This document shows positions 25,201 through 32,720 of a stretch of 40,204 bases of DNA, one piece after another; within the stretch, counting starts at the first letter, position 1, and every line of letters starts with the position of its first letter. The notes beneath the pieces are model-generated. The model was not told the DNA's origin, did no database searches, and worked only from the letters and a program-made list of their open reading frames with translations. The DNA comes from Chlorogloea sp. CCALA 695. GTDB lineage: Bacteria; Cyanobacteriota; Cyanobacteriia; Cyanobacteriales; Chroococcidiopsidaceae. The stretch is from contig NZ_PVWN01000043.1 of NCBI RefSeq assembly GCF_003003885.1, positions 1-40,204 of the forward strand. Direction: 5' to 3'. Position numbers and translations under genes: made by a program.

Positions 25201-25539
25201 ATGATAAAAGTAAGCAACGGCTACATCGTTGGTTGGGATGCGGGTCACTATATCGGACGTGCTGGCAAAGGTAAGAAAGGCTCGGCTTTGGCTAATCCCT
25301 TCAAGTTGGCGGATACTAGCAATTCTGAAGAACGCGATCGCGTAATTGCTAAATATCGCCGTTGGCTGTGGCAAAAAATTCAAGAAAAAGATGCAGCAGT
25401 AATGGCTGAGTTGTTCTATTTGAAGGAACAAGCGATTGCAAACGAGCTAAATTTGCTGTGCTTTTGTAAGCAACCAACGCGCGAAGTCGCTTGTCATGGC
25501 GATGTTATAAAATCTTGTTTGGAATGGATGATCAAATAG
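25201..25539 (+). CDS. DUF4326 domain protein, 112 aa
   Basis: The family pattern is seen: an initial GWDAGHYIGR, then ALANPFKL, a central VIAKYRRWLW, and the metal- or redox-like end LLCFCKQ...CHGDV. The function is unknown; members occur in phages and plasmids. The N-terminus has a clear ATG at 25201, within 120 bp of the divergent interrupted gene. Confidence 0.75.
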   Translation: MIKVSNGYIVGWDAGHYIGRAGKGKKGSALANPFKLADTSNSEERDRVIAKYRRWLWQKIQEKDAAVMAELFYLKEQAIANELNLLCFCKQPTREVACHGDVIKSCLEWMIK

Positions 25540-25684
25540 TAAAATTAATAGAATTAAACACTGCAAATAACCAAATAAACGTTGCTAGAGGCTCAACATA
25601 CTAAAACGTTAAAACCTGGCAAGCAATTAAAGGATTAATTCGTCCTCAGCCTCAGCCAAAACCTAAAGATAAAGGAATTGAGTT

Positions 25685-26527
25685 ATGAAAATATCCATAA
25701 TTACAGCTACCTACAATCGACCTCAAATATTAGTTGCTAACGCACTCTCAAGCATTAAAAATCAAAGTGATCGCAATTTTGAACTTGTAATAGTAAATGA
25801 CGGTGCTAATCCTAAGACTAAAAACATCATCAGACATTTTCAAGAAAACGTTGATTTCCCCGTACATTACATTGAGATGGAACACCCACCCGAAAGTAGT
25901 GGCTTTGGGTTGTGCTATGGACGGAACTTGGGACTAGAGAACGCCACAGGTGATATTGTTACCTACCTTGATGACGATAACAGCGTTACTCCAGACTTTG
26001 TAGCCTTGGTGCGACAGTATTTTCAAAAACAGCCCTTAATTCGATACAGTATGCCAAGGCAGAATCGCCGCCGCGATATCTGGAATGATGGTAAAATCAC
26101 TCACCATGGCAAGCCATTCATTTCACCCAGCAGTAACTGCTCTTTGCTTCAGCTTCTAGCACAACAGGAAATATTTGATAGCAATGGTTTTGCTTACTAC
26201 CGAAAAGATGCACCGAGATGGAATCCTCAATTTCGAGTATTTGCAGACTACGAGTATTTGCTTCAATCGGTGGGAGTTTGGGGTAAAGAAGCTTTTGGTT
26301 TGAATGAAAGCATTCTTGTTAACTATGTCCAGTCTTCTACAGGGATTATTGGGAGTTCTAACTACGAACAATGGGCAGAAGAATTATCGGTAATTGTTAA
26401 GAATGCTGGCAATTACACAATCCTTGATGACCCTATAAATAAGATTTTGGAACGGTCAATAAACCATTGTCAAAACAAAGCAAAGATTTTATCAGTACCA
26501 GAAGCGTTTGCAGTTTCTACAAGTTAG
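25685..26527 (+). CDS. Family 2 glycosyltransferase, 280 aa
   Basis: This is a GT-A-fold enzyme. ISIITATYNRP and VIVNDGA form the nucleotide-binding start, and VTYLDDDNSV is the DxD metal motif. A WNPQFRVFADYEY segment follows, where ED or D serves as the acceptor-side base in this family. It is cytoplasmic and of full length, adding a sugar to glycans or glycolipids. It is isolated from other carbohydrate genes and is followed by a strong hairpin. Confidence 0.85.
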   Translation: MKISIITATYNRPQILVANALSSIKNQSDRNFELVIVNDGANPKTKNIIRHFQENVDFPVHYIEMEHPPESSGFGLCYGRNLGLENATGDIVTYLDDDNSVTPDFVALVRQYFQKQPLIRYSMPRQNRRRDIWNDGKITHHGKPFISPSSNCSLLQLLAQQEIFDSNGFAYYRKDAPRWNPQFRVFADYEYLLQSVGVWGKEAFGLNESILVNYVQSSTGIIGSSNYEQWAEELSVIVKNAGNYTILDDPINKILERSINHCQNKAKILSVPEAFAVSTS

Positions 26528-26552
26528 TTTTCTGCATCTGCGCTTACGCGCC

Positions 26553-26591
26553 AAGAGGGGGGAGAAGTACGTTGCACTTCTCCCCCCTCTT
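26553..26591. terminator. Long perfect hairpin between convergent genes
   Basis: A perfect 16-bp stem (AAGAGGGGGGAGAAGT and its complement) encloses a 7-base loop, ACGTTGC. It lies between the glycosyltransferase and the convergent gene ending at 26620. There is a short T run on neither side, so it is a bidirectional stall or stability hairpin rather than a textbook terminator. TGCGCTTACGCGC lies just upstream. Confidence 0.7.
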
Positions 26592-26619
26592 GATGAAACC
26601 AGCCACAAATGTGTAAGAG

Positions 26620-26943
26620 TCAAAGCATATTTTCGCAGGGATCTGGTAGAGTTCTGCCATTAACCCGGTCAAACTTTTCCCAGGGAGCCTCTAAAATCGT
26701 GTCCTTAATAGGTTTCCAGCCATAGTAATCTCGAAACGCCGCATAAGCTGGAGAATGGGGAACGACAAACTCGTTGAAGATTTCCTGCCAATCGCCAAAT
26801 AACTCAAACGTTTCTAGCGTAGGCACAATCCCAAAATCCCAGGCATGACAAATACGGGCAACATAGTCCGCTTTATCCTCCGGCGAGTGCAAGGTCTGGG
26901 GTAAGTCTTCTATATCAGGATATACTGAGTAATCTAAATTCAT
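26620..26943 (-). CDS. Hypothetical protein downstream of AbiEii-like gene, 107 aa
   Basis: I do not recognise this protein. It is acidic and rich in aromatic residues (Trp, Tyr, Phe), for example ICHAWDFGIVP and RDYYGWKP, with no signal peptide or membrane segment. Its ATG overlaps the stop of the AbiEii-like gene by 4 bp, so it is translationally coupled. It could be a partner or neutraliser of that gene; this is an inference from position. Confidence 0.6.
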   Translation of the reverse strand: MNLDYSVYPDIEDLPQTLHSPEDKADYVARICHAWDFGIVPTLETFELFGDWQEIFNEFVVPHSPAYAAFRDYYGWKPIKDTILEAPWEKFDRVNGRTLPDPCENML

Positions 26944-27665
26944 CTTTCAAAGCCTCTCTCTGGTAGTTGCTGGGGCAATGAGAGCAACTGCTGCCGGAAC
27001 CAACCTCGAACACTGGTGAGTCGCGTTCGCTCAGTTGCGGGCATTTGCTCGATGGGACGACGTTGTTCAATTCCATTGAGAAAGCGTAGGACTTGCGCCT
27101 TAGCACTATGAAGATCGAGTTGGGGATTTTTCTGCTGCCAGCAGTCCCACAATTCTGGAACCGTCGCCATCCCCGACTGAGCGATTGCATAGATATCGAC
27201 AAAATCACGGGGCGCTCCTCGATTCACTAGGGCGTTCATCTTCGCGCCAATGTTATCCCGCAATGTTTCAATTTGAACGGGTGGATAAGGGCTAGGAATG
27301 GGTGGCTCTAGTTCCCGATCTCGGTCTGCTATTTGGACAGAAAAAATGGTAGCTCCGTCCCGCTTCAGTTCCAGCGACAGGGTTGTAGCACTTCTTCTTT
27401 CATCAAGTTCTAAACTGTTTTGACCTGCCACTTGAGTCAGCACTTTAGTCAGTAAATTAATGGCGGCTTGTCTTTCTGCTGGTGTAGACGACTGGCTCCA
27501 CCAGGCATCAATATCTTTGGTTTGCCGATAATTTAGATAGTGCTTCAGCGCAAAGTAACCCCCAAGAATCAGGGTTTTGGCATCGGACTGACCTCTCAGT
27601 CCACCTAAAATTTCAGCCGCCAATGGATCTAAATCTTCTGGCGGGACGGGTAAAATGTTTTTCAT
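26940..27665 (-). CDS. AbiEii/AbiGii-type nucleotidyltransferase, 241 aa
   Basis: The nucleotidyltransferase core is seen as LILGGYFALKHYLN followed by QTKDIDAWW, giving the GG and D-I-D metal motif. A later IETLRDNIGAKMNALVNRGAPRDFVDIYAI is the AbiEii-type lysine and aspartate block. Such enzymes act as toxins in abortive-infection or TA systems by adding nucleotides to tRNA. Both neighbours overlap it (52 bp upstream, 4 bp downstream), but neither resembles the winged-helix AbiEi antitoxin. Confidence 0.72.
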   Translation of the reverse strand: MKNILPVPPEDLDPLAAEILGGLRGQSDAKTLILGGYFALKHYLNYRQTKDIDAWWSQSSTPAERQAAINLLTKVLTQVAGQNSLELDERRSATTLSLELKRDGATIFSVQIADRDRELEPPIPSPYPPVQIETLRDNIGAKMNALVNRGAPRDFVDIYAIAQSGMATVPELWDCWQQKNPQLDLHSAKAQVLRFLNGIEQRRPIEQMPATERTRLTSVRGWFRQQLLSLPQQLPERGFER

Positions 27666-27900
27666 ATCTTGTCAATGCTATCCCACTCTTGACTCTCCGT
27701 TCATCCTGGAACACAAGCTTCTGCACTATATCGACCATAACCACTTTACAGTTGCGATCGCTATCAACTAGCGCAAGAAATTCATGCCCACACTTTTGAG
27801 CAATCCTTTGACGCTGGGCTTGGGCTTGTTTCCGCACCGCTCGTAGTTCAGTTTCTAGTTGGGCAATACGCTTTCTGAGGAGTTGGGTGCGATCGCTCAT
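27613..27900 (-). CDS. Small basic coiled-coil protein, 95 aa
   Basis: The first 45 residues are a charged coiled coil (LRKRIAQLETELRAVRKQ), then a segment with a conserved-looking ALVDSDRNCKVVMVDIVQ. It is very basic overall. Its ATG overlaps the stop of the Rep-like gene (ATGA) and its end overlaps the AbiEii-like gene by 53 bp, so it sits between them in one operon. It may be the partner or antitoxin of the nucleotidyltransferase. I do not recognise the family. Confidence 0.55.
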   Translation of the reverse strand: MSDRTQLLRKRIAQLETELRAVRKQAQAQRQRIAQKCGHEFLALVDSDRNCKVVMVDIVQKLVFQDERRVKSGIALTRYEKHFTRPARRFRSIGG

Positions 27901-28865
27901 ATTACTTCCCCTTTAGCAATAAGCTCAACCTCAGACCACGATAGACCGCGTAATCGACTCCATAAACTTTGACCACCGCCCACGAAATGCACCATGATAT
28001 CGCCGTTATGGGAGTGCGAGTATTGCATTAATCGCCGCTTAACTGCCTCATCCGCCCATTCTTTCCAACCGAAAAACGCACAAGGCGGAGTAGCATCCTC
28101 AGTGGGTACGCCTTCTTTTAAAGCCTTAACTAGCACTCCAGTCAAATTACAGCGCCAGTTTTCTTGTACTGCAATTTTCAGTCTTTCCATGGCTGCCGGG
28201 AAATTAGCCCAATACTGTGCGATCGCGGTTTTAACCTGTAGATTAGTTTGAACGTCTGACGATAAACGAGAAATTTGAGTACAAGCACTTTGCAATTCTT
28301 CACCAGTTGGAGGGATTACAACCTTCTGTTCGGGGATAGCTTGATCTTCCTCTTTAACTTTTTCCTCAACAGCAGGCAGACTGTGTTCTGTTTGCTTTTG
28401 GGTAGAGTTAAGAGTAAGAGTTCTGTATGGTGTCTGATTTTCTATTGTCGGCTGCCAGTTATCAGACTCCCGGCTATCTGATTTTCGGCGCTCGGCTATC
28501 TGATTTTCGGTAGGGGTAAAAGGCGATAATTCTTGTCTGAGTTTTTCAAAGTCAATGGAGTAAGCCCAAATATTGTCAGTTGCCCAACGCTTGTAGGGGG
28601 TCTTCCTCAGTATTCCCATTTCGCACAAGTCTTTGAGGTGGCGAAACACTGTATCTCGACAACATCCAAGAGCTTCGGCTAATTCTTGGTTGATTACATA
28701 AACCCAAGGAGGCTTTCCAGCCTTTAACTTGTTATGAATCCAGCCATCTAACCAAGATAAGATGTATGCTTTAAATTTCTTGACCCCCCGAAATCTGCTG
28801 AGATATTCAGTCAGAATATTGGTGGGGTGCTGTACGGCTCCTAAAACTGCGGAAGTAAACGACAT
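27897..28865 (-). CDS. Winged-helix, Rep-like DNA-binding protein, 322 aa
   Basis: The N-terminal 110 residues form a winged helix (YVINQELAEALGCCRDTVFRHLKDL, then GILRKTPYKRWATDNIWAYSID), like phage and plasmid replication initiators or DnaD-type proteins. A low-complexity linker at about 125-185 is followed by a helical C-terminal domain with NLTGVLVKALKEGV. It probably binds the plasmid origin or loads helicase. The linker DNA contains a 22-bp periodic repeat (28427-28514) that may be the origin. It overlaps genes on both sides, in the middle of the operon. Confidence 0.55.
   Translation of the reverse strand: MSFTSAVLGAVQHPTNILTEYLSRFRGVKKFKAYILSWLDGWIHNKLKAGKPPWVYVINQELAEALGCCRDTVFRHLKDLCEMGILRKTPYKRWATDNIWAYSIDFEKLRQELSPFTPTENQIAERRKSDSRESDNWQPTIENQTPYRTLTLNSTQKQTEHSLPAVEEKVKEEDQAIPEQKVVIPPTGEELQSACTQISRLSSDVQTNLQVKTAIAQYWANFPAAMERLKIAVQENWRCNLTGVLVKALKEGVPTEDATPPCAFFGWKEWADEAVKRRLMQYSHSHNGDIMVHFVGGGQSLWSRLRGLSWSEVELIAKGEVI
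28427..28514. repeat. Four 22-bp iteron-like tandem units inside the Rep-like gene
   Basis: Units start at 28427, 28449, 28471 and 28493. The last two share 18 consecutive bases (CGGCTATCTGATTTTCGG). The first shares TCTGATTTTC in the same phase, and the second shares the initial CGGCT. A 22-bp period is not a multiple of three, so the units fall in different reading frames; DNA-level selection is implied. Confidence 0.55.
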
Positions 28866-29077
28866 TATCTAATCCCCTCCACCTTTTCGCCTGTTCCTGG
28901 ACTAATCACCCAACTCGCGGGAAAACACTTGCAACTGTAAATTTTGCCGTAGTATTCATCTGTACCAGAGACAATGCCAGGGCGATCGCATTTGGGGCAG
29001 TAGTTGTTTCTTGTGAGATTGCCCCCAGTAAGGGCGTTTATAATGTGGCGACTATTGCCAGGATCGTAAGATGGCAT
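28865..29077 (-). CDS. Small zinc-ribbon-like protein, 70 aa
   Basis: A CPKC pair near residue 27 and a CKC pair near residue 49 with GKIYSCKCF could bind zinc. The start ATG 29077 follows the Rha gene by 38 bp, and the stop overlaps the Rep-like gene's ATG. I do not recognise the family. It is a plausible accessory factor of the replication operon. Confidence 0.55.
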   Translation of the reverse strand: MPSYDPGNSRHIINALTGGNLTRNNYCPKCDRPGIVSGTDEYYGKIYSCKCFPASWVISPGTGEKVEGIR

Positions 29078-29115
29078 AAATTATCCTCAATGTCTAAATG
29101 TATGGAAAAACTTGG

Positions 29116-29928
29116 CTACTTGGAAAAAGACAATTGCTCACCAAGTAAACGCTGCCGCGACCCTTGCTGTGATGCCCACAGCCTGTCTAGCTCAGGTACG
29201 TACTCGAATGGAACAAACTGACACGGCGCGGCAGTCATTGCTGGCTGGATGAAATGATCTTTGCCCATCGATTGCAGCCAATTGACCAACTCTTGGGGCT
29301 TCTTCATCCCATAGCGTCTAGCGAGTTTTGTTTTTGATAGCCCTTCGTAGGTTCGGACGGGTCTACCTGAACGATCAACCAGGATATTTTTCTCGACAAC
29401 AATTGGCGGTTGTTCGACAATTGCCTCTGGTTTACCCAAGATCAGCCCTAGCATTCCTGCACCGTGCATGGTGACGATAGCGCTAGAGACTTGCATCAAA
29501 CGCTCTTGAGATTGGGCGGCGGCTGTTTGGGCTTGAGCTACTTGAAGTTCCAGCTTTAGTCGCTCTATTTCTTGGGACTGGGCAGGGATGATATCTTTAA
29601 TAACTTGCTTTGCTTTTTCAAAGGCTGTAGCTAAAGCTAACTTACAGTTAACTACTTGCTCTGTATTGCGGCTGAGGGTCATAATAAACGTTGCCTGTAG
29701 TTCAGTCAGCCACGCCCATCGCTCTACAGAAACGTTACCCTGCTTGGTTTGGAACTCCCGCGTTTCAAACGCGACAGCCCCCATTTCTGGATTTGATGCC
29801 ATTTTAGGATTGTATTTCTCAATCGTGCCTAAAAAGTTTTTGTGTTGAATCCCTAACTCGGCGGCTACTAATCGGGAGTCAACTACTATTACCCCGTTGC
29901 CGTGATCGCTAACAGTTAGAAGACTCAT
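29116..29928 (-). CDS. Rha-family phage regulatory protein, 270 aa
   Basis: The N-terminal 100 residues show the Rha pattern: IVVDSRLVAAELGIQHKNFLGTI, then VAFETREFQTKQGNVSV and LTELQATFIMTLSRNT. A coiled coil at about 115-145 follows, then a C-terminal region with SKTKLARRYGMKKPQELVNWL, another DNA-binding-like segment. Rha-like proteins regulate phage development and act on DNA. Its ATG overlaps the stop of the GIY-YIG gene (ATGA). It supports a phage or phage-plasmid origin for this operon. Confidence 0.75.
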   Translation of the reverse strand: MSLLTVSDHGNGVIVVDSRLVAAELGIQHKNFLGTIEKYNPKMASNPEMGAVAFETREFQTKQGNVSVERWAWLTELQATFIMTLSRNTEQVVNCKLALATAFEKAKQVIKDIIPAQSQEIERLKLELQVAQAQTAAAQSQERLMQVSSAIVTMHGAGMLGLILGKPEAIVEQPPIVVEKNILVDRSGRPVRTYEGLSKTKLARRYGMKKPQELVNWLQSMGKDHFIQPAMTAAPCQFVPFEYVPELDRLWASQQGSRQRLLGEQLSFSK

Positions 29929-30359
29929 AATGACCCCTGCTTAATTTCACAGATTAGTTTTCTTAGTTCAGGACAATCTTTAAACCACTCTCCTCTCAAC
30001 CTTAGATGAGCTAGGCGTTGATGAAATTGCCGCTCCAGCTTTCTTCCACCAGCAACGGAAACTAAAATCCTGAGAGGATTAACATTACCGCCTTGTAAAT
30101 TGTTAAAACGAGCATCAAGGTTAGCGGCAACGCCAATTTTCACGACTTTTTGCACAGTATCAAGCAGAAAGTAAACGCGCTCTAACTCCTGCTTAGGTTT
30201 GGGCAAATATTCCATCCACTCGTTAGACTCAAGAATTCGTAAAATTTCTAGCTTCTCTTCAATTACAGCTAGTTCCTTGCTATCACTTTCAAGGATCATT
30301 AATCTTATAGCGAAGTCTCGCCCTTCCCGTGTCTTGAAAATAGCTTCTGGTAGTTTCAT
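29925..30359 (-). CDS. GIY-YIG (T5orf172/MUG113-like) protein, 144 aa
   Basis: The core reads RVYFLLDTVQKVVKIGVAANL, then RFNNLQGGNVNPLRILVSV and ERQFHQRLAHLRLRGEWFKDCPEL, the classic T5orf172 arrangement with the closing Glu-Trp-Phe. This is a compact nuclease-like domain found in phage and plasmid proteins. It overlaps its neighbours by 4 bp at both ends. Whether it cuts DNA or only binds it is unknown. Confidence 0.75.
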   Translation of the reverse strand: MKLPEAIFKTREGRDFAIRLMILESDSKELAVIEEKLEILRILESNEWMEYLPKPKQELERVYFLLDTVQKVVKIGVAANLDARFNNLQGGNVNPLRILVSVAGGRKLERQFHQRLAHLRLRGEWFKDCPELRKLICEIKQGSL

Positions 30360-30553
30360 TGCACTACCTCTTGATAACAGTCAGCTATTTGTTGTGTAGC
30401 AGACGTTTTTATTCTTTTCCAAACAGCGAAGTAAAGAGCTTTCACCCTGGCTAAAATACTTTGAGCATCTTCATGAGACACACGCTCTATTTGATGATTG
30501 CGGGCTGATTTTGACTCTATTAGTACAGAGTCGGCTACGATTGTGATTGTCAT
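30356..30553 (-). CDS. Small hypothetical protein at operon head, 65 aa
   Basis: I do not recognise this protein. It is short and basic, with a hydrophobic beta-type N-terminus (MTITIVADSVLI) and a long C-terminal helix. Its stop overlaps the GIY-YIG start (ATGA), so it is probably the first gene of the overlapped minus-strand operon. Confidence 0.5.
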   Translation of the reverse strand: MTITIVADSVLIESKSARNHQIERVSHEDAQSILARVKALYFAVWKRIKTSATQQIADCYQEVVQ

Positions 30554-30634
30554 GATCTAGATGGGTTAACGGTTTAGGTTGTGGTAAAAAAGCGATTGCG
30601 TGATCTCTTGGCGGGGAAGCGCGATCGCTTTGTT

Positions 30635-30874
30635 TTAATTATTTGTGTCTACAGAGCGTAGAACAAATAAGTCATTTATCTCCTTGTCAAAGTAATTGCA
30701 GAGAGTTTCGATGGTGTTAGCATCAATTCTCTCAAACTTATTAGTAAACAGTTTATGAACTGTGGTCGGACTTAACCCTGTGTCTTTAGCCAATTGACGT
30801 TGGGACAATGAGGGATCTTTCTCAGCCATCAGTACAGCAAGGCGACAAAACATCTTTCTCATTCTGTACCACAA
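30635..30874 (-). CDS. XRE-family HTH regulator, up to 79 aa
   Basis: A minimal Cro/C1-type HTH is seen: PSLSQRQLAKDTGLSPTTVHKLF, then RIDANTIETLCNYFDKEINDLF. The real start may be the ATG for MRKMFC at 30862 rather than 30874. It sits at the head of the minus-strand operon, next to the operator-like repeats at 30892-30953, so autoregulation and control of a divergent unit are likely. Confidence 0.75.
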   Translation of the reverse strand: MWYRMRKMFCRLAVLMAEKDPSLSQRQLAKDTGLSPTTVHKLFTNKFERIDANTIETLCNYFDKEINDLFVLRSVDTNN

Positions 30875-30891
30875 CTTAAACCTATCATATC

Positions 30892-30953
30892 TTTACCGGA
30901 AACTACAACATATTTACCGGAAGCTATTGACAAAGTATTACAGCTTCCGGTAA
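30892..30953. promoter_or_regulatory. Operator array: three TTTACCGGAA motifs
   Basis: Two direct copies, TTTACCGGAAACT at 30892 and TTTACCGGAAGCT at 30913, are 21 bp apart, two helical turns. A third, inverted copy (AGCTTCCGGTAA, 30942-30953) forms a perfect 12-bp inverted repeat with the second. They lie between the XRE regulator and the divergent transcription start. Confidence 0.65.
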
Positions 30954-30956
30954 TAT
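30927..30956 (+). promoter_or_regulatory. Plus-strand sigma-70 promoter inside the operator
   Basis: TTGACA at 30927-30932 and TAATAT at 30951-30956 are separated by 18 bp. The -35/-10 spacer is embedded in the inverted operator, so binding by the regulator should block it. The downstream ATG at 30963 is too close for a leader; transcription probably starts near 30963. Confidence 0.6.
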
Positions 30957-30962
30957 TAAATC

Positions 30963-31172
30963 ATGAATGAGGAAAGCAAACAGCCTCAGCCGAGAAGCAA
31001 AAATCCAGAGTTGCACCCAGAACCGAAATTTCACTAACAACAAAGCAGCAGAAGTGCGGAACTGCCGAAACACCGCCCGGAACCTGATAACAGCGAAGCC
31101 ATAAGCAGCAGCAACGGTCAGAGGAGGAAACGCCCACGACAAGGTTTTCATACCCTGCGGACTCCCAAATAG
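30963..31172 (+). pseudogene. Possible small gene interrupted by an in-frame TAA
   Basis: ATG 30963 opens 24 codons (start MNEESKQPQPRSKNPEL) that stop at TAA 31035-31037. The same frame continues for 44 codons (RSAELPKHRPEP, then GQRRKRPRQG) to TAG at 31170-31172. Both parts have the same proline- and glutamate-rich character. It may be a decayed small gene, or non-coding. Low confidence. Confidence 0.25.
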
Positions 31173-31282
31173 AAAAACTTTGTTAATGGAATTAAAACAA
31201 GTAAACCACAAAGCCTACAAGCGTTCATCTTTGACGGGGCGATCGCTTGCAGGCTTTGGTTCCTAAATACATAGGTAATACC

Positions 31283-31885
31283 ATGCTAACTCAAGAAAAA
31301 CGTACAATTCAACTCGGCTCTGAATCTACCCCGAAAATCTGGGATAAAGCCACGGCAAAAGCAAATATCGGCGATACTATCCATGCTCCCTTTATGCCTG
31401 TCATGCAGGTGATAAACAAGGACGTTTACAGTGATGGTCGAGTGTGGCTGAAGGTCAAACCTACAAACGCTTCTTGCTATACCGAAGAATGGGTATTAGA
31501 CCGAGAAGAAGACGACGTGCTACCACCGCCCCCAAATGAGTTTGAGCAGGGATTTAATCACGGGCGAATAGACGCGATAGATAAGTCAATCCCACTGTAT
31601 ACCAGAGTCGAGTGCGAATACACCAGAGGATATACAGAAGGTTACAAGCAGCATACAAAACCCAACATACCAACACCGCCTCCTAAACCCCTTACCTGGT
31701 CAGTAACTTATGACCGAAAGTGGCAATGGTATTTAGTTTGGGTAGGCGGTCGCGCCATTGGTAGAGCGGACGACCATGAGGAAGCTGAACAGATAGGGCA
31801 AAAGTATCTTGCCTCTGAGAAATTACGGCAGGAGCATCGGGAGCGAGTTTTAGCCTTTTATAGAACCCATTTGGGATTTATTTAA
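31283..31885 (+). CDS. Hypothetical protein with IS-derived C-terminus, 200 aa
   Basis: I do not recognise this protein. ATG 31283 is preferred over an earlier TTG frame. It has an N-terminal part with basic and acidic blocks, a proline-rich linker (PNIPTPPPKP) and a C-terminal tryptophan-rich domain (YDRKWQWYLVWVGGRAIG). The last 8 residues (YRTHLGFI) and the stop are encoded by the terminal repeat of the following IS. Without the IS, the frame would end RVLAF followed by TAG. Confidence 0.65.
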   Translation: MLTQEKRTIQLGSESTPKIWDKATAKANIGDTIHAPFMPVMQVINKDVYSDGRVWLKVKPTNASCYTEEWVLDREEDDVLPPPPNEFEQGFNHGRIDAIDKSIPLYTRVECEYTRGYTEGYKQHTKPNIPTPPPKPLTWSVTYDRKWQWYLVWVGGRAIGRADDHEEAEQIGQKYLASEKLRQEHRERVLAFYRTHLGFI

Positions 31886-32403
31886 CCAGTTGCTAATCTT
31901 TGAACCATCAGACGAACAAAACAAAGATTAACTTTGGTGGTGGCATGAGCAAGAGTTCTTTCAAAATTTTTGACCAAACTTTTACATCTTTCCATCCAAG
32001 AATTGGTTCTTTCTATTACCCATCTGGCTTGGACAGGGACAAAGCCTGTTTTTCCTGTCTTGTGCTTTTGCTCAATTGACGGTTTGGGCGATAACTTAAA
32101 CCTAATCTTGTTCATGATCTGAGGATAAACTTTTTTCAACTGTTCCTCCAGTTTTTTGGGGTGATATCCGTTATCAAGCAGGATTGTAATTTTGGGAATA
32201 TTAACGGGTTTAGATTTAAAGTAATCGATGTTGTCTGACAACATTTCAATTAATCCCTGATCGTCAGATACATTAGCTTTGGTACAGTGAGTGAAGAACG
32301 GAAATCCCAAAGTATCCACCGCCAAGTGTCTTTTAATGCCGTTCGTAGCTTTGTACTTGCAAAAGCCTTTCGACTCGACACTGGCATTACAAGTATTTTT
32401 CAC
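31882..32403 (-). CDS. IS5-family transposase catalytic (orfB) frame, 173 aa
   Basis: This is the DDE domain. AVDTLGFPF carries an Asp, ILLDNGYHP the second, and ARWVIERTNSWMERC the Glu with flanking Arg. The frame runs upstream of the nominal start through PRWTTLIIIDSQAVKN without a stop to the A8 tract, so the active enzyme is probably an orfAB fusion made by -1 frameshifting. It ends at the left terminal repeat. Confidence 0.85.
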   Translation of the reverse strand: MKNTCNASVESKGFCKYKATNGIKRHLAVDTLGFPFFTHCTKANVSDDQGLIEMLSDNIDYFKSKPVNIPKITILLDNGYHPKKLEEQLKKVYPQIMNKIRFKLSPKPSIEQKHKTGKTGFVPVQARWVIERTNSWMERCKSLVKNFERTLAHATTKVNLCFVRLMVQRLATG

Positions 32404-32423
32404 GGCTTGTGAGTCAATGATAA

Positions 32424-32720
32424 TTAAGGTTGTCCATCTAGGTTTTTTTTAACTTGTTGGCGGACTTGACCATGCAGGACATCTCTAATCCCCTCGATTA
32501 CTCCTTGTGTTCGCCAATGTTTATAGTGCCAAAATACTGTTGAGTAAGGAGGTAAATCCTTGGGTAAGTCACACCAATTACAACCATTCTTAAGTTGATA
32601 CAACACCCCATCCAAGATTTCTCTTTTGCTCCATACAGGGGGTTTAGTTCTTTTCTTTTTAGGTAACAGGGGTTCAATAATTTCCCACTCTTTGTCTGTC
32701 AAACTGCTTGAGTATGGCAT
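32424..32720 (-). CDS. IS5-family transposase N-terminal (orfA) frame, 98 aa
   Basis: The protein starts MPYSSSLTDKEWEIIEPLLP and contains VLYQLKNGCNWCDLPKDLPPYSTVFWHYKHW, the DUF4096-type N-terminal DNA-binding region of IS5 transposases. It ends VKKNLDGQP after an A8 tract. In its own frame the tract includes the heptamer A AAA AAC, a classic -1 slippery site that fuses it to the downstream frame. Confidence 0.85.
   Translation of the reverse strand: MPYSSSLTDKEWEIIEPLLPKKKRTKPPVWSKREILDGVLYQLKNGCNWCDLPKDLPPYSTVFWHYKHWRTQGVIEGIRDVLHGQVRQQVKKNLDGQP

Larger units (their letters stand above)
30875..31282. other. Intergenic region with operator array and possible remnant ORF
   Basis: This 408-bp stretch contains three copies of the TTACCGGAA motif (see next entry), a strong plus-strand promoter and a frame from ATG 30963 interrupted by one TAA (see 30963-31172). 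The rest is featureless. Confidence 0.5.

Noticed and set aside
25062-25274. Plus-strand open frame of 70 codons before the DUF4326 gene
   Set aside because: It is antisense to the N-terminal fragment of the interrupted winged-helix gene and overlaps DUF4326; its hydrophobic stretch comes from AT-rich DNA.
30924-31211. Minus-strand frame of 95 codons, aromatic and hydrophobic
   Set aside because: It covers the operator/promoter region on the wrong strand, lacks a start signal, and its composition reflects the complement of a proline-rich frame.
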